This document shows positions 23,819-35,600 of a stretch of 64,000 nucleotides of DNA, in pieces (position 1 is the first letter of the stretch; every line of letters starts with the position of its first letter). Source of the DNA: Spirodela intermedia (taxonomy: Eukaryota; Streptophyta; Magnoliopsida; Alismatales; Araceae); the NCBI GenBank assembly GCA_902729315.2, contig LR746264.1, positions 9,703,878 through 9,767,877 on the forward strand, written 5' to 3'. Made by a program: the position numbers and the translations under genes. Below the pieces are notes generated by a model that was not told where the DNA came from, searched no databases, and saw only the letters and a program-made list of their open reading frames with translations.

Positions 23819-25340
23819 AGCGTCTCCCTGAGAAAATAAACCTGTGGAAACAACATAAAGGTGTTGACTAAGCCACAAACGATGAATCAAGATCTCCAAA
23901 CCGTAAGGATCATTCATATATCTCATTAAAAAAATTAAAGCGAAAACATATGATGAAACATATAGAGGTCAAAACGTTAAGTCAATGATAAGAGAAAGCC
24001 TGTACGCTGCAGAGTTGGACCTATTTCTTTCATGGTAATAGAGGAAATTTTAAAGTACTTGGGAAAGTTTCTGATGATGCTCGTCAGTGCAAATCATTTC
24101 TCTGATTAAAGATTTCATCAAACTAAGCCAGATAACGGTTGAACCATGATTCCTCTTGACCAAAACCATGCAAAGCCCAACCACCACATCATGGCCAGTG
24201 GAACAAGCGAGAAGAAATTAGAGATAAGAGAGTTCAGACAAAATTAATTTTGCGGCGCCTGATATCACAATAGAATCAACTACTTCATATTCCTTGTAAA
24301 TATCTTACTCGACTGTCGATGGGATCAACAGAAGTATACTAGTCTCTGGTTCCATGTTTTTTACATAATGGCCTCTAAAAAGGATTTTGTACCGTATTTT
24401 ATCATTGTTCACCTGTTACAAGCGATACGAACCTCTTTCTTTCAAAGAAAAAAGTTGGTCTTAAAATTGAACGATAGCGCATTGTAATTAGACCAATGTA
24501 TAGCAAACTCTGCGCAACGTCATTTGAGCCTGGCATTGTGATCGTCTTCGGTGTGAATGAGATCTGATTAAGATTTCTCTCTTAGAGTAATCACGTATAC
24601 AATCTAGATATATCGATTCCTATTTTAAAGCAAAGCATTCAGACTACTTTTCCTTTTAAAAAAGAGAAAAAAATTATCTGATTTATGTCATAAGATTATA
24701 CGATGACGGGAATCTACTGTTCGGGGGAAGAATTATACTGAACTCCATTATCAAATGCACAAGTTACAACTAATGCAATACATTTTCCATCCAGATTAAT
24801 AAGTATTTACGCGATGGGAACTAAGGATAAGAAAGTGTTTCGTGCCTCCATTTAAAATGTCGACTGGCGGTGTAATGCGTGCTTGTATACTAGAATGAAT
24901 GCGCATTGTGTCAATAGAAAATTAAGGAGATGAAAAATGAAGCAATTAATGTGAGGGAGCCACACATGCGATTTGGAAGACCGAAATAACATTGCACATC
25001 AGACAAAAATTATGATATGTGAAAGATTTCCCCATTCCGACTCTCCATAATAAAAAAATTACGATATGACAAATGAAAAGCGAGTTTTGGAGCAACGTCA
25101 CTGCACAAATACTGCCGTAAAAATCCCCAAATGATATTTGCAGATCTAAAGAGAATGACAAACGGATCGTGAGGCGGGCCAGGAAGAGTGCGAAAAAACG
25201 CATGCATACCGAAAAAATCAACGACAACATCCCCGTCCTTCAGTTCAGTTCAGTTCTCTACTAAGCAAGCAGAAGAGGAGAAACGTACCTGATAAGGATG
25301 GCCGACAGCTGCACCGCGGCTGCTCTAGGGTTCGGGCACG
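23819..25340 (-). other. RPL23A 5' UTR with 1.46-kb leader intron
   Basis: The leader exon ends in CTTATCAG followed by the donor GTACGT (exon end 25289). The acceptor TCTCAG precedes GGAGACGCT and the ATG (exon from 23827). Introns in the 5' UTR of ribosomal protein genes are common and often raise expression. No other gene is visible in the intron. Confidence 0.7.
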
Positions 25341-25468
25341 GCACGAACACGAGGGCTTTATAAACACGTACTGATATAACTAAAATTACGTAAATACCCT
25401 TATCGATGGCTGCTGCCGTATCCTGGCCCGAAACACTGAGCCCATCGGTCAATCCACCTGGCCCATTA
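25326..25468 (-). promoter_or_regulatory. RPL23A promoter: site II, TATA, telo-box
   Basis: Reading on the minus strand, a TGGGCC/T site II element lies near 25459-25465, with another GGGCTC-type copy near 25437; a TTTATAAA box lies at 25357-25363; and a telo-box core AACCCTA lies at 25326-25332 in the leader. Site II bound by TCP factors plus a telo-box near the start is the known arrangement of plant ribosomal-protein promoters. Confidence 0.75.
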
Positions 25469-25469
25469 G

Positions 25470-26100
25470 AGAGACTTATATGCCCCTCTTTTTAAGGAGG
25501 ATTCTTTATGAGTCATTTATGTATTAATTTTCCTCTCCAATTTTTTTTTATTAGGAATGCCGAAATTTGAAATTATTAGTTTATTTTTCGGTCGTTGAGT
25601 AAAAAACAGCTGGCATTTATCCATCCGATATATAAATAAATTAAAAAAAATTAATGACGGTCAACGACTCGGATCCAATCTCCTTCAGAAGGCGCGCAAA
25701 TCAAGAGCCCATTTAGAATATTTTTTAAACAAAAAAAGGAATTTTCTCACAATTAACTGTGGAAAAGCTGTAAATTTAGACGGGGACGGTCCTTTCACAA
25801 GCATTGTAGCATTATTTTATTAATTATTTAATTAAAAATAATAAGATAAACCCTCGCCTCTGGTACAATATCGTTCTTTCAGGATCTGCGAGCCCGGAAG
25901 GGGAAAAAAAGAATGGATTTCTGCATTCCAAACGCTCCTCCGATGAACAATCCGAGTTGAAGGACCCAAGATCAGTAGTATTAGGAGAAGCGGCCATGGA
26001 CTGTGGGGCATCCATGAGACTGGAAGGGGAGGGATGAACAGGGGGCACTGAGATGTTATATAATACCACATATGGGGAAAGCATGATTGCTGGGTGGGGC
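25470..26100. other. Intergenic between RPL23A promoter and PPL1 3' end
   Basis: AT-rich spacer. Its left part belongs to the RPL23A upstream region and its right part should hold the PPL1 3' UTR. Short open frames show no family match. Confidence 0.5.
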
Positions 26101-29100
26101 TCAGACAGAGAAAACTTGGAAGGAATCGATGACGGCGTGCAGCTTTTCCTTCATCTTCTCCCATCTCCTCTCGTTGGCTCCCGTGGTCAACGTGTAGAAC
26201 TTGCCTGAAAAGGAAATTGTCTTTAGGGTTCTTGGAGGGTCTCAGAGTCAAACCCATAATAATTTAGCAAGAAGCCTTCCGAAAATAATTATATGTTTTT
26301 ATTTCTGTGTATATATATATATTATTGATAATCCAGAGGTGAAGTGCTCATGGGGGCCAGCTTCGTACCATTCCCGATTGTTATCACTCCAAGAGCATGG
26401 CGAGTGAAGTTTGGAGCCTTAGCGACGAACTCGAAGCTGTAGTAGTTTTTCCCCTCGACTTGATGCTGTTTGGTGTCAGATTGCAGCGATGGGGGGAGAA
26501 AATTAGCACGAAAATGCATGGATTAACGAGGAAACATTGGGAAAAAGTGGAGGAAATTTTCACAGAAGTGGTAGGATGAGAAAGGAAACTTCATCAAGGA
26601 CAAGATAAATTGAGATCCTGCCTCTGTTCTTATAGCTTAGATGCAGTATGGTTATCGAAGAACTGAGAAAACTGAGAAGACCTCTGTTCTTATGACAAAA
26701 TGGGATTTTGGTGATGTGTTTTTTAAGCATCATCTGTTCTAGGTAGCTGTCTGTATCTTCTTGGTAACTGAGAAGACCTCTGTTCTTATGACAAGATGAA
26801 TTGAGATCCTGCCTCTGTTCTTATAGCTTAGATGCAGTATGCTTATCTAAGAACTGAGAAAACTGAGAAGACCTCTGTTCTTATGATCAAATGGGATTTT
26901 GGTGATGGGTTTTTTAAGCATCATCATAAAGGGCAGATAGGGTACTGATGATTCTTAGCACCATGATTCAAGGTGGCCCGGGAAATCTGGAGGTATCAGA
27001 TCAACGTTGACTCTGGCTATCTGTTCTTGGTTGCTGTCGGTATCATCATATCCCTTCGGCTGGGCTTAAAGCACAGTGCCCGAGTGAAGCCAATTTCTTT
27101 TGCCCTATAACTCGTAAAAAAATGACATTTTCTCCTTCCCCAATACACCCATGTTCACCGCACATATGTTTCATCGTTTTATCATCATTAAAGCTACAGA
27201 ATTCCACACCCACCAACCCATCCAATTTAGCAGAGCCAGCCGCTGCAATTCCCATGATCCAGCTCTGTCAGTTTAACTTCTGGCTAAATCCCGATTAACA
27301 CAATATAGATGGAGAGAACCGGACCTTGATGGGATGCCAGAAGGGAATTTTAATTGACACGTGTGACAGTACAAAATCTGTTCTTCATGGGTACCTATTT
27401 CGTGTTTTATTCGCATAGCCCAATGAACTGTATCATGTAGCGTAGCTCCATTTGACATCAGACGGATCATTGAGTTTACCAAAGCAATGGTAAATCACGT
27501 TGACATGAAGCTATTGCATAAGCTAAAACTTTCAGATGCCTAGGATTTGTCAGAAGCCATTCTTCCAAAACAAAAGGGAATCTCTCTAACTCTCTGTTTA
27601 CAGAGTGTGCGTAATGGTGGTGGTGTATGCCTGATGCTGCTGTAAATGAAAACCAAACAAGTCTATTTTGGGGGTGAGGATGCAAACCTCTGATGCCTCA
27701 ATTATTTTTGTTTTCTGTGTAGATGGTGCGAGAACCTTTCTGACTAATGCCTCCGCAACCTGGGATCAAGAAGCAAATCAACCACATCAGCGGTCAGAGA
27801 TGGAAGCAAGGACAGACCGTGAGCAACTGTGCAAGAAAGTGTAGATTACCTCTTGTGGAGAGCCGAGGTCTCGTACATCTTCTTTGCTGGTGACAACCAG
27901 GTTCACACTGACACTTTCCAAAGGCTCAATAACATCTTTAAATACTTTATCTTGTCCTTGGATAACTACTTCCTATATTAAACAACCAGTATTGATTAAA
28001 TTAATTTTTATGAATAAATGCAACCAAAGATATCCATAACGTAACACCAGCAACCTGCCATCCAAATGGGTAAAGAAATGTATAGCCATCCTTCTTGTCT
28101 AAGACCGCTTGATATCCTTTCTTAGCTTCTGCTGCAACTGAACATACCAAGGGGTTTCTGTCACGCGGTGAGGGGTGTCACAGTTTCTCTTAGGATATGC
28201 ATCAACCCAAAATTGTCCGTCTCATAGTATGAGAGAAATAAATGTTTCATAAAGAATAATGCAAATATCTTAATTCATAAATCCTCACAACTTGTAGAAC
28301 TAGTCGGGGACAGAATATTGTAAGTAGCTGCTGCTCCTATTGCAAACACCTGGCGCCTTCCAACTTTATCTGCGAATGAGGAGAAAAGGTTCCTGTTACT
28401 GCACATTCGCTCAAGCAGTGGAAAAATATAGTATTTCTAATGACCAATTAATAATTTCTTTTATCATATGATGATGCCAAGCATATTTTTAAAAAGTAAC
28501 AAATAGGAAGGCATATTCTAGAGTATCAAATGTATCGACGTGTTAATAGCATTGAAACCTCGCAGGGTTTCCTCCCTCCGTGCTTTGAGTCTATAGAAAG
28601 TCAATATGGAAAAAAAAAGGTCCTTTGATGTATTAAATGCATATGCAATCAGATAAATAGATTATAGCGACATAAAGAAATAAAAAAGGTCCTTTGCTTT
28701 TCTCAATTGCAGCCATCAGCTGTGTTTAGAGATAAGAAATCAAACAGAGATCAAAGAACTTCCACCAAGAAAGATAACGAAAATAACAATTGAAGGAAGA
28801 GTATGACAATAATTTCAGTGCCTAATTTATCATGTCACTAAATCATTAAACAGGATAGTTCTTAAAAAAAATTCAAGAAAGAAATATTCGAATGTCAATC
28901 TATTATCGTCCATAGGTAAAACTACAAAGCAGATAATCCCTTATTTTGTACTATGTTATAGTACCTACAGCACTATGTCTATGTAAAGGGAGCTAACCTA
29001 TCTTACTTCAAATAGACTTTAGAAGACGTTTGAAAGCAATGCAACCCTGAAATGATGGAAAAGGGATAGTCGAAAAGATAATAATTATCCTAAAAGCCGA

Positions 29101-30884
29101 GGAGCCAAATCCAGTACCGTTCTTCATTAGCCCTATTGTCTAAACAGCTAATAAGAATCTTAGAATCACAGATTTTCAGCAGAAAGTGATAACATGGCCT
29201 GTTCCTATATGTGAAGGGCTAAGTGGAAAAGACATCATGCCCTTGATTCAGGCAACAGCAATGGATAAGAATGAGTAAAATGAAATCCATAATAGACATT
29301 TCTCCAGCAAGATTAGCTTCTCAGGCGTTATTGCCAGAAGTATGTCCACTCTTCTGAGTTTTGATGCCTTTTATTACAAGAGAGATGCAGGCAGATATTT
29401 GATTCAACTAAAGGCTTTTTCCAACATGTACATGTTGCACCTAGCTGTCTAGTGAAAGAATCAGACATTTCCATAGTGACTAAATGATGTACCGCCCAGA
29501 GAAATTCCTTGGACTCCACCTTGTTGATTGCCATATAATCTCTACATTACTAGTCTTGCTGAGCTCCCATCTTGTTTTCCAGCATAACAGAATGAAAAAG
29601 GTCGTATAGCAATAAATTTCTCTAATTCATATGATAATCCTCACTGATAATTTTCACGATTACAAAAAGTTCAGATAAACTTAGTAAGATGGGAAATAAT
29701 GATCCAACTGATTTCATGATTGGAAATTTTCATTTCCAAGAAAAATCACTTTCTCAACAAATTCCCGTGCTTCCACATTTTCAACTCATTTTCATGTCTC
29801 TTGGAGATATTCCTATGAGTTTCCCCCAACTCCCAATGTTTAGCTTAATACATTCAACGACTCTTCATGGCCATGGTTGTGCCAGTGTCTTGAATCTCTC
29901 GATCAATATCCTTTCCTCTAAACAGTTCTTTGATGGGGAGGACTATTAATCCGCCAGAAGATATTACATAAATTATTCTATCTCAAGTTAACAAAGTTAT
30001 GGCGCCAACTTTGGGGAAAAAAACCCTGGATGCCTGAAGGTAGATTTCAATTCTTATACCGATTCAAACTCTTCAAAAGGATAACCGAATTTGAGAGCTA
30101 TTAGCGTGGTTGCAACAAACTGTCATGGAAGAATGAAAGAACTTATTATGCGTTCTAAAAAAAAGCATCGCCTGCGTGGGTTCCCTAAATTCCCCTTTTT
30201 CCCTGAAGTGCATCTGAGGACGAGAGACAGATTCCGATCCCCTTGCGAAAATGTTAAAAATTCTAGGAGCACGGAAAGTATTCCCGAGAATTCTCAACAT
30301 GAGTCGCTGGTTCTCATTCTGTACGCATTCCTGTTATACGATGAACAAGGATTCTGCGATGCGCAGGGATGTCCCTTGCCTGTCTTTCATACGTTAACAG
30401 CGAAGAATAAACACTCCGAACCCGGCCGCATTCCGAATTTAGCATCCCGTAGGGCCAGTTTTCAAATTCTCACGGCGTCCCACCCGGTAAATCCTACTCA
30501 ACAACGCTTCCCATCTCAAAAGAACTTCTGGGATAAGACGAGTAACAATCAAACTAGGAGACGAGATACGAGACGGGACTGACCTTGCGAGGACGATTCC
30601 AATGCCTCCGCCCTGACCTGGAATGGCAGGCATTGCCTCCTCCCGTAGCCCGGAAGGACAACGGGACCCTGAAGCGCCAACTGGGACGGACCGAGAGCCT
30701 GAGTCAGAGCGCGATCGTCCGCAGGAATCAGTGAACAGAGCGAAAATGGATCAAAACCATCTGAACATGGAAACGGGGGAGAGTGGGAGTAGGAGCGAGG
30801 GGACGAGACCTGAGAAGAGAGCGGGGTAGAACCATTCAACAACGGCGGCCGGCGCACCGCCGGTGGGCTCTGGAGCGACCCCAT
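26101..30884 (-). CDS. PPL1: PsbP-like protein 1, chloroplast thylakoid lumen
   Basis: Lumenal PsbP-family protein; in Arabidopsis PPL1 is needed for efficient repair of photodamaged photosystem II. Seven exons on the minus strand: 30584-30884, 28289-28369, 28055-28137, 27850-27972, 27688-27759, 26369-26465 and 26101-26204. They sum to 861 bp in phase (286 residues). Exon 1 is a Ser/Pro-rich chloroplast transit peptide. Exon 2 gives the second, thylakoid-targeting part with a twin arginine, GRRQVFAIGAAA, suggesting Tat transport. The mature part includes FLYPFGWQEVVIQGQDKVFK, DVIEPLESVSVNLVVTS, YYSFEFVAKAPNFTRHALG and the end GKFYTLTTGANERRWEKM. The protein is longer than Arabidopsis PPL1 because of the long first exon; its ATG is the only Met there. 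Confidence in the family is high; the exact N-terminus is less certain. Confidence 0.92.
26600..26930. repeat. 191-bp tandem duplication in PPL1 intron 5-6
   Basis: Two copies of a unit starting around TGAGATCCTGCCTCTGTTCT, at 26611 and 26802, are about 191 bp apart. Shorter internal repeats of GAGAAGACCTCTGTTCTTATGA occur three times. It is entirely intronic. Confidence 0.8.
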
Positions 30885-31057
30885 CGTCTATCCTCTTCGG
30901 TTGGCGGGGGTTCACGGCGGCAAATTGGCGCCTCCCTCGCCTGCGGCATAGCTTTGTGGGTTCTCCTCGTGGTTGGTCGTCGACGACGCCTTATCCGCCT
31001 CATCCGAACCGGGCCGTGCCACGGTGGCGCATGGATGATTCGGAGCCGATCTGGAAC

Positions 31058-31067
31058 GCCACGTGGC
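31058..31067. promoter_or_regulatory. G-box upstream of PPL1
   Basis: The palindrome GCCACGTGGC lies about 175 bp upstream of the PPL1 start. G-boxes bind bZIP/bHLH factors in light-regulated promoters, which suits a photosystem gene. It is also 1.6 kb from the ABCB start on the other strand. Confidence 0.5.
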
Positions 31068-32056
31068 TCACCTAGTACCTCCTGTCCACCTGGCTCCCAT
31101 TCGGTCTGCCACATCTTCACACACGGCGTACAGCCACGTCGGATCCTACCCCCCCCCCCCGCGGGGGTCCACACCCTCGTTGCTATGCCCGATCAGATCG
31201 GACGGCTAAATTACCCGCGAGATGATAATGGGGATATAAGTACAATATTAAAAATAATAGGGAGTTAATATAATAGGCACTAGTCACCACGGTTAAATGG
31301 GGAGGCGCAGATCGGTGGTGATTTGCGGGGACGGCCACGAATAATAATATTTAAAATGGGGACATATAAAATATGATATAACAGCATATTTTATTCTAAA
31401 AATACCTTTGATGTTAAAAAAATCCCAGTACAGCTGGAGGACCAGATGCCACGTCGGATTATAACATGTGCACGGGAGAGTGAAGCTTTTTCCGGCCGCC
31501 CTCCACCGGTGGCGCCGCCGCCGATCGTTCAATTTTCAAATGGTAACGGCGGCGCCCTTCCTCAAGTGGACCGCACGGCAGGGCAGAGTGAGTCACAAGA
31601 CGACGGGCGGCGGCACTGGTGGGGCCAGAGGCAGCGCGGCGTAGCCCGCCTTTCCCACCTACCGCCATCGTCACCGTCTTCCTCCCTCCTTTGACCGGAT
31701 GTGGCGCTCCCGATGCCGTCCTTTACTTCTTCCGGCAGTGGCTATCTGCAAGTATCATCGTCGGTCTCTGATATTTCTCCATCACCGAAGGGCCGTGCTC
31801 TTCTAAGGGTTAGGGTTTTAACGGCGTCTGGTCAGAGCCGTTGGTTCTCCGGTGGTCGCCGGTTTCAAGGTCCTCCGGTCAAGCCGCCGTGGAGCGTACG
31901 CTAGAGGTCAGACAGTAAAGATGAATGGAGGGAGGGGGGGCACCTGAGAGAGAGGAAAGGGAACCGGGGGCTGGAGGGGCAAAAAGGGCTTACCGCAATG
32001 ATGGCTGCCAGTGAGCAAATCTCGTCAGTCTCGACGATAACCACGCCCGAAGGTCT

Positions 32057-32355
32057 GTCGCTCTCCTCCATAGTTTATCTGTCCATCTGCCTTCGCGATT
32101 TTTGACGCCATCGGAGGGGGAGAGGAAGACGACGCCGCGGGATTCATGGGAACTGCAGAGCGGAAGCGGCGGCAGCTGCGGCAGCCGGAGCATTGGGAGA
32201 AGCAGGTCGCTCTCCTCCATAGTTTATCTGTCCATCTGCCGTCGCGATTTTTGACGCCATCGGAGGGGGAGAGGAAGACGACGCCGCGGGATTCATGGGA
32301 ACTGCAGAGCGGAAGCGGCGGCAGCTGCGGCAGCCGGAGCATTGGGAGAAGCAGG
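32057..32355. repeat. 149-bp tandem duplication upstream of ABCB
   Basis: Two adjacent copies start at the motif TCGCTCTCCTCCATAG (about 32057 and 32206). They are almost identical, with one visible change (CCTTCGCG versus CCGTCGCG). The second copy ends at 32355, about 300 bp before the ABCB start codon, so it probably lies in the promoter or 5' UTR. Confidence 0.88.
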
Positions 32356-32653
32356 GTTAAGCCAGGGGTGCGGGCACTTCTCTGCATCAGAGAGCCCTTC
32401 CCGATCTCTTCCCTTCTCTCCCGCCTATTTTGACCGGCTCTTGGAATCAACATCTTTCAACGTGGACTCGCCTGATCGGACCTAGAAAGGAAGGGAGCAG
32501 GAAAGAGGGAGCCAGGAAGAAGACTGGGCTGCAGAGAAGCCGGGTAGGAGGTCGGCCCCGGAAGAGAGCCCTAGCTTCAGTTCTACTAGGGTTTCCGTTC
32601 TTCGATAGTTTTTCGGGCTGAGACTGCGCAAGGGGGGAGGAGCCCCAGGGAAG

Positions 32654-35600
32654 ATGATGGTCTCGAGGGGACTGTTCGGGTGGTCCCCGCCCCACATCCA
32701 GCCGCTAACGCCAGTGTCGGAGGTGTCGGAGCCGCCGGAATCGCCGTCCCCGTACGCGGACGTTAACGAGGAGATGCCACCGATGGAGGGTGAGGAACCC
32801 ATGGACGAGCTGGAGGAGATCGAGCCGCCCCCTGCGGCTGTGCCCTTCTCGAGGTTGTTCGCGTGTGCCGACCGGTGGGACTGGGTTCTGATGGCAGTTG
32901 GATCAGTAGCCGCCGCGGCCCATGGGATGGCGCTGGTCGTTTACCTGCATTTCTTCGGCAGAATCATTAATCTTCTTGGCCGGGAGGATTTCCAGACCGG
33001 TTTCAGGCGCGAAGAGCTATTTGACGAGCTCAAAGAGGTACGTAGGCAGCGTTAAGGGTTGGAGAAACCATTTTCTTCGTATATCCCATTCTGATATTTG
33101 TTGCTTTGGTTTACCATCGTTTTTAGTTTGCATCGTTTTTATGTTAGTTTTTTTTGAGTAATTTCAGTTGTTCCGAGTTCCAATTCTAGCCTAATTGGCA
33201 GACTCGGACATAGGGCTCGACGATCTTTTTGTAATGCCGAGTAACTCTGCTTATGGTGAAAGGATCATTGCTTCTCTATCTCCTCAAGTGGGGCAGAAGT
33301 CTCTTTGAAGACACCACTGGATATTTTATTGCTGATTCCTACCCCAGGTGTCGTTTGAGACTTGTATCGGGTGGTACCATGATGCCGGGCTGCAGGGCTC
33401 TTGTCTCAGTGGAGAATTCGAAAACCAGGTTTAGAGTCGAGAATCAGAGGACCTAAATGTCTGTTCTTGGGCTTTCAGTAAAGTTGGATCCTCAGGGTAT
33501 TTTATGGATTACGAAAGGATATCATTATTAATCACTCTGCACCTTTGTCGGTGTGGTGATAAAAGAGAGACTGCTGAGTGACACCTCGAGATGGTGTCTG
33601 TTTATTTGAAGTGGAAGTGTCTACGACTAGTTCTTTGAGATCAAGAGATCGTAGTTCCTTGTCAGTGAAGATTGTTAGAGAAACGTACTTTAGCAATTAG
33701 AATGAATGGATATTTACTCTAGTTGATTGGTTTATTTTTCTCCAATATGGAAAGAAAACTTTCAAATCACATAGTTCCTAATAACATATGCGTACGTTCA
33801 TATAATTAATGGGAGAATTCTAAAATCTTTGGAGAGACTTTGCTTCGTGGTAGTATTCTTGTTGTAAAATCTCTGGAAAACTGTAGTACATCTCAGATCA
33901 GGGACGGCCATTTTTGGGAGTTTCGGGTAAACTGGAAAAATGATAATTAGGATCTATATTTTGAGAACCTTTAATCGACGATATTTCTGTTTATGTTGAG
34001 GTAAGGATCGCCTTGGTAAAAGATGATGAAGATATTGCAGAAAATGGTGATGAGATTTCAGAGGAATCTTTGTTGTTAACTATTTAGCGAATAATTATGG
34101 GTTTTTGGACTTAGAACTTGGTGTGAAGAATGGTTTGGAAGATTAAAATTTCCTCAAAAATCAAAAAAAAATTACTCGGAAACAGTAAGAGGCCGATCAC
34201 TTGTGACAGTTTTCCAAACTTCAAGTTTAATATTCTAAACAAGTTTAATTTTTTCACTTCATTTGATTTCGGCAATAGGGGGTTCATGGGTGATTCAGAT
34301 TTTTTTGGTTTCTTTTCCTGTAGTACTTTTGGTGTATAAAATAGTACAAGTATGTGAGACTAGAACAGAGCAAATACATGAGGTACATGAAGTGAAGGCC
34401 TAGGGGTTGCGTAACTAGAACAGAGTAGATAGATCGAATGTGAGAAGCATATGCAAGGTGAAGCTTAGATTCATAGTATTTTGCCAAGCCAAACCTACTT
34501 TATTACCCTAGCAACCTTAATAATTCTACAAAGTAATTCAACTTGTAGGTTAACTTTCCGAGTATTCTCATCATTAATCAATTTTTGGGCCGTTGTTAGC
34601 TTGCTCACACCACAAAAAACGAAGAAAATAAACTGTCAACAAACTGTCAACACAGTTAGAGCAATGATTCAGGTGAGTCAGAAGTTTTTTGAATATTTGC
34701 TGAAGCTTGAGTGTGCTGTAAATTCTCTAAGTCTATCTTGGCATTTGAGAGAGAAGCACCTTGATTCTTGAAGCTTGGAATGTTTTCTTGTTTTTTTCTC
34801 ACCACAAATGTCTTAGCATTGAAGAATCTACTGTGCACTCAAGCATCATCAAAAATTCGAAAAACTTCTAACTCACTTGAAGAAAGACTTACATTCTTGA
34901 ACTATGAGTTGTCTTTGTTTTATTAGCTTTTCTCACCGTGAAATTTTTCCTTATAAGCCTTTGAGCTCTCCTAGGCTTTGGCTTGAGATAGCCTGGCAGC
35001 TCAAAAAATAACCATGAATATCATCTGATATCCTAAGCTATAAGGGACACCTCTACTAAAGTTGACGATGTCATTGTTGATTTCGCACATTTTATTCTCT
35101 ATTTATGCTAACGGACTTAGTGTGCCCAATGGCTGAAAAGAAAGGTCACTGGACTTAGTGTGGCGATATAAGGTTTGTCACATGTAATAGAAAACATACA
35201 TATCTATCCTTATGTACGTAGAACTAGTGTTAAAGGATATCTTATCACATCAAAAGTTTTGATGGACGAGAACTTGAAACTCTGTATGAAGTTAGCCTAT
35301 AAAAATTATGAGGATTTGTCACTTATCCATGATAAGCTATCACTTTCATCGTGGATATCCTGATGACTTGTGACATGTTTAGGGTTAGAGTGGAAATGCA
35401 GAGCTCCTCTGTTCCTTTGCTGGGCAACATGGGAGGTGTTACGCAGTCCAATTTGGTTAACCTGGAGTACAGTCGAGATTTTGGATGGCCCCACTCAGAG
35501 GTCAGCGGAGAGTACAGTAAATATCAGTGTATGTGACACTCAGGGTGTTCAGTTTGTGTTCGATAGTAATATCTTGGTGAGTTAAGGATACTATGGAGGA

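Larger units (their letters stand above)
30885..32653. other. Divergent intergenic region PPL1 / ABCB
   Basis: This 1.77-kb region holds the promoters of PPL1 (-) and the ABCB gene (+). It is mostly GC-rich, has a C-run at 31150-31162, an AT-rich centre near 31200-31430, and the 149-bp tandem duplication listed separately. Short open frames here are not convincing genes. Confidence 0.6.

Noticed and set aside
30091-30582. 163-codon plus-strand open frame within PPL1 intron 1
   Set aside because: No family match, and it lies opposite an intron of a well-supported gene. It could not be excluded entirely but has no positive support.
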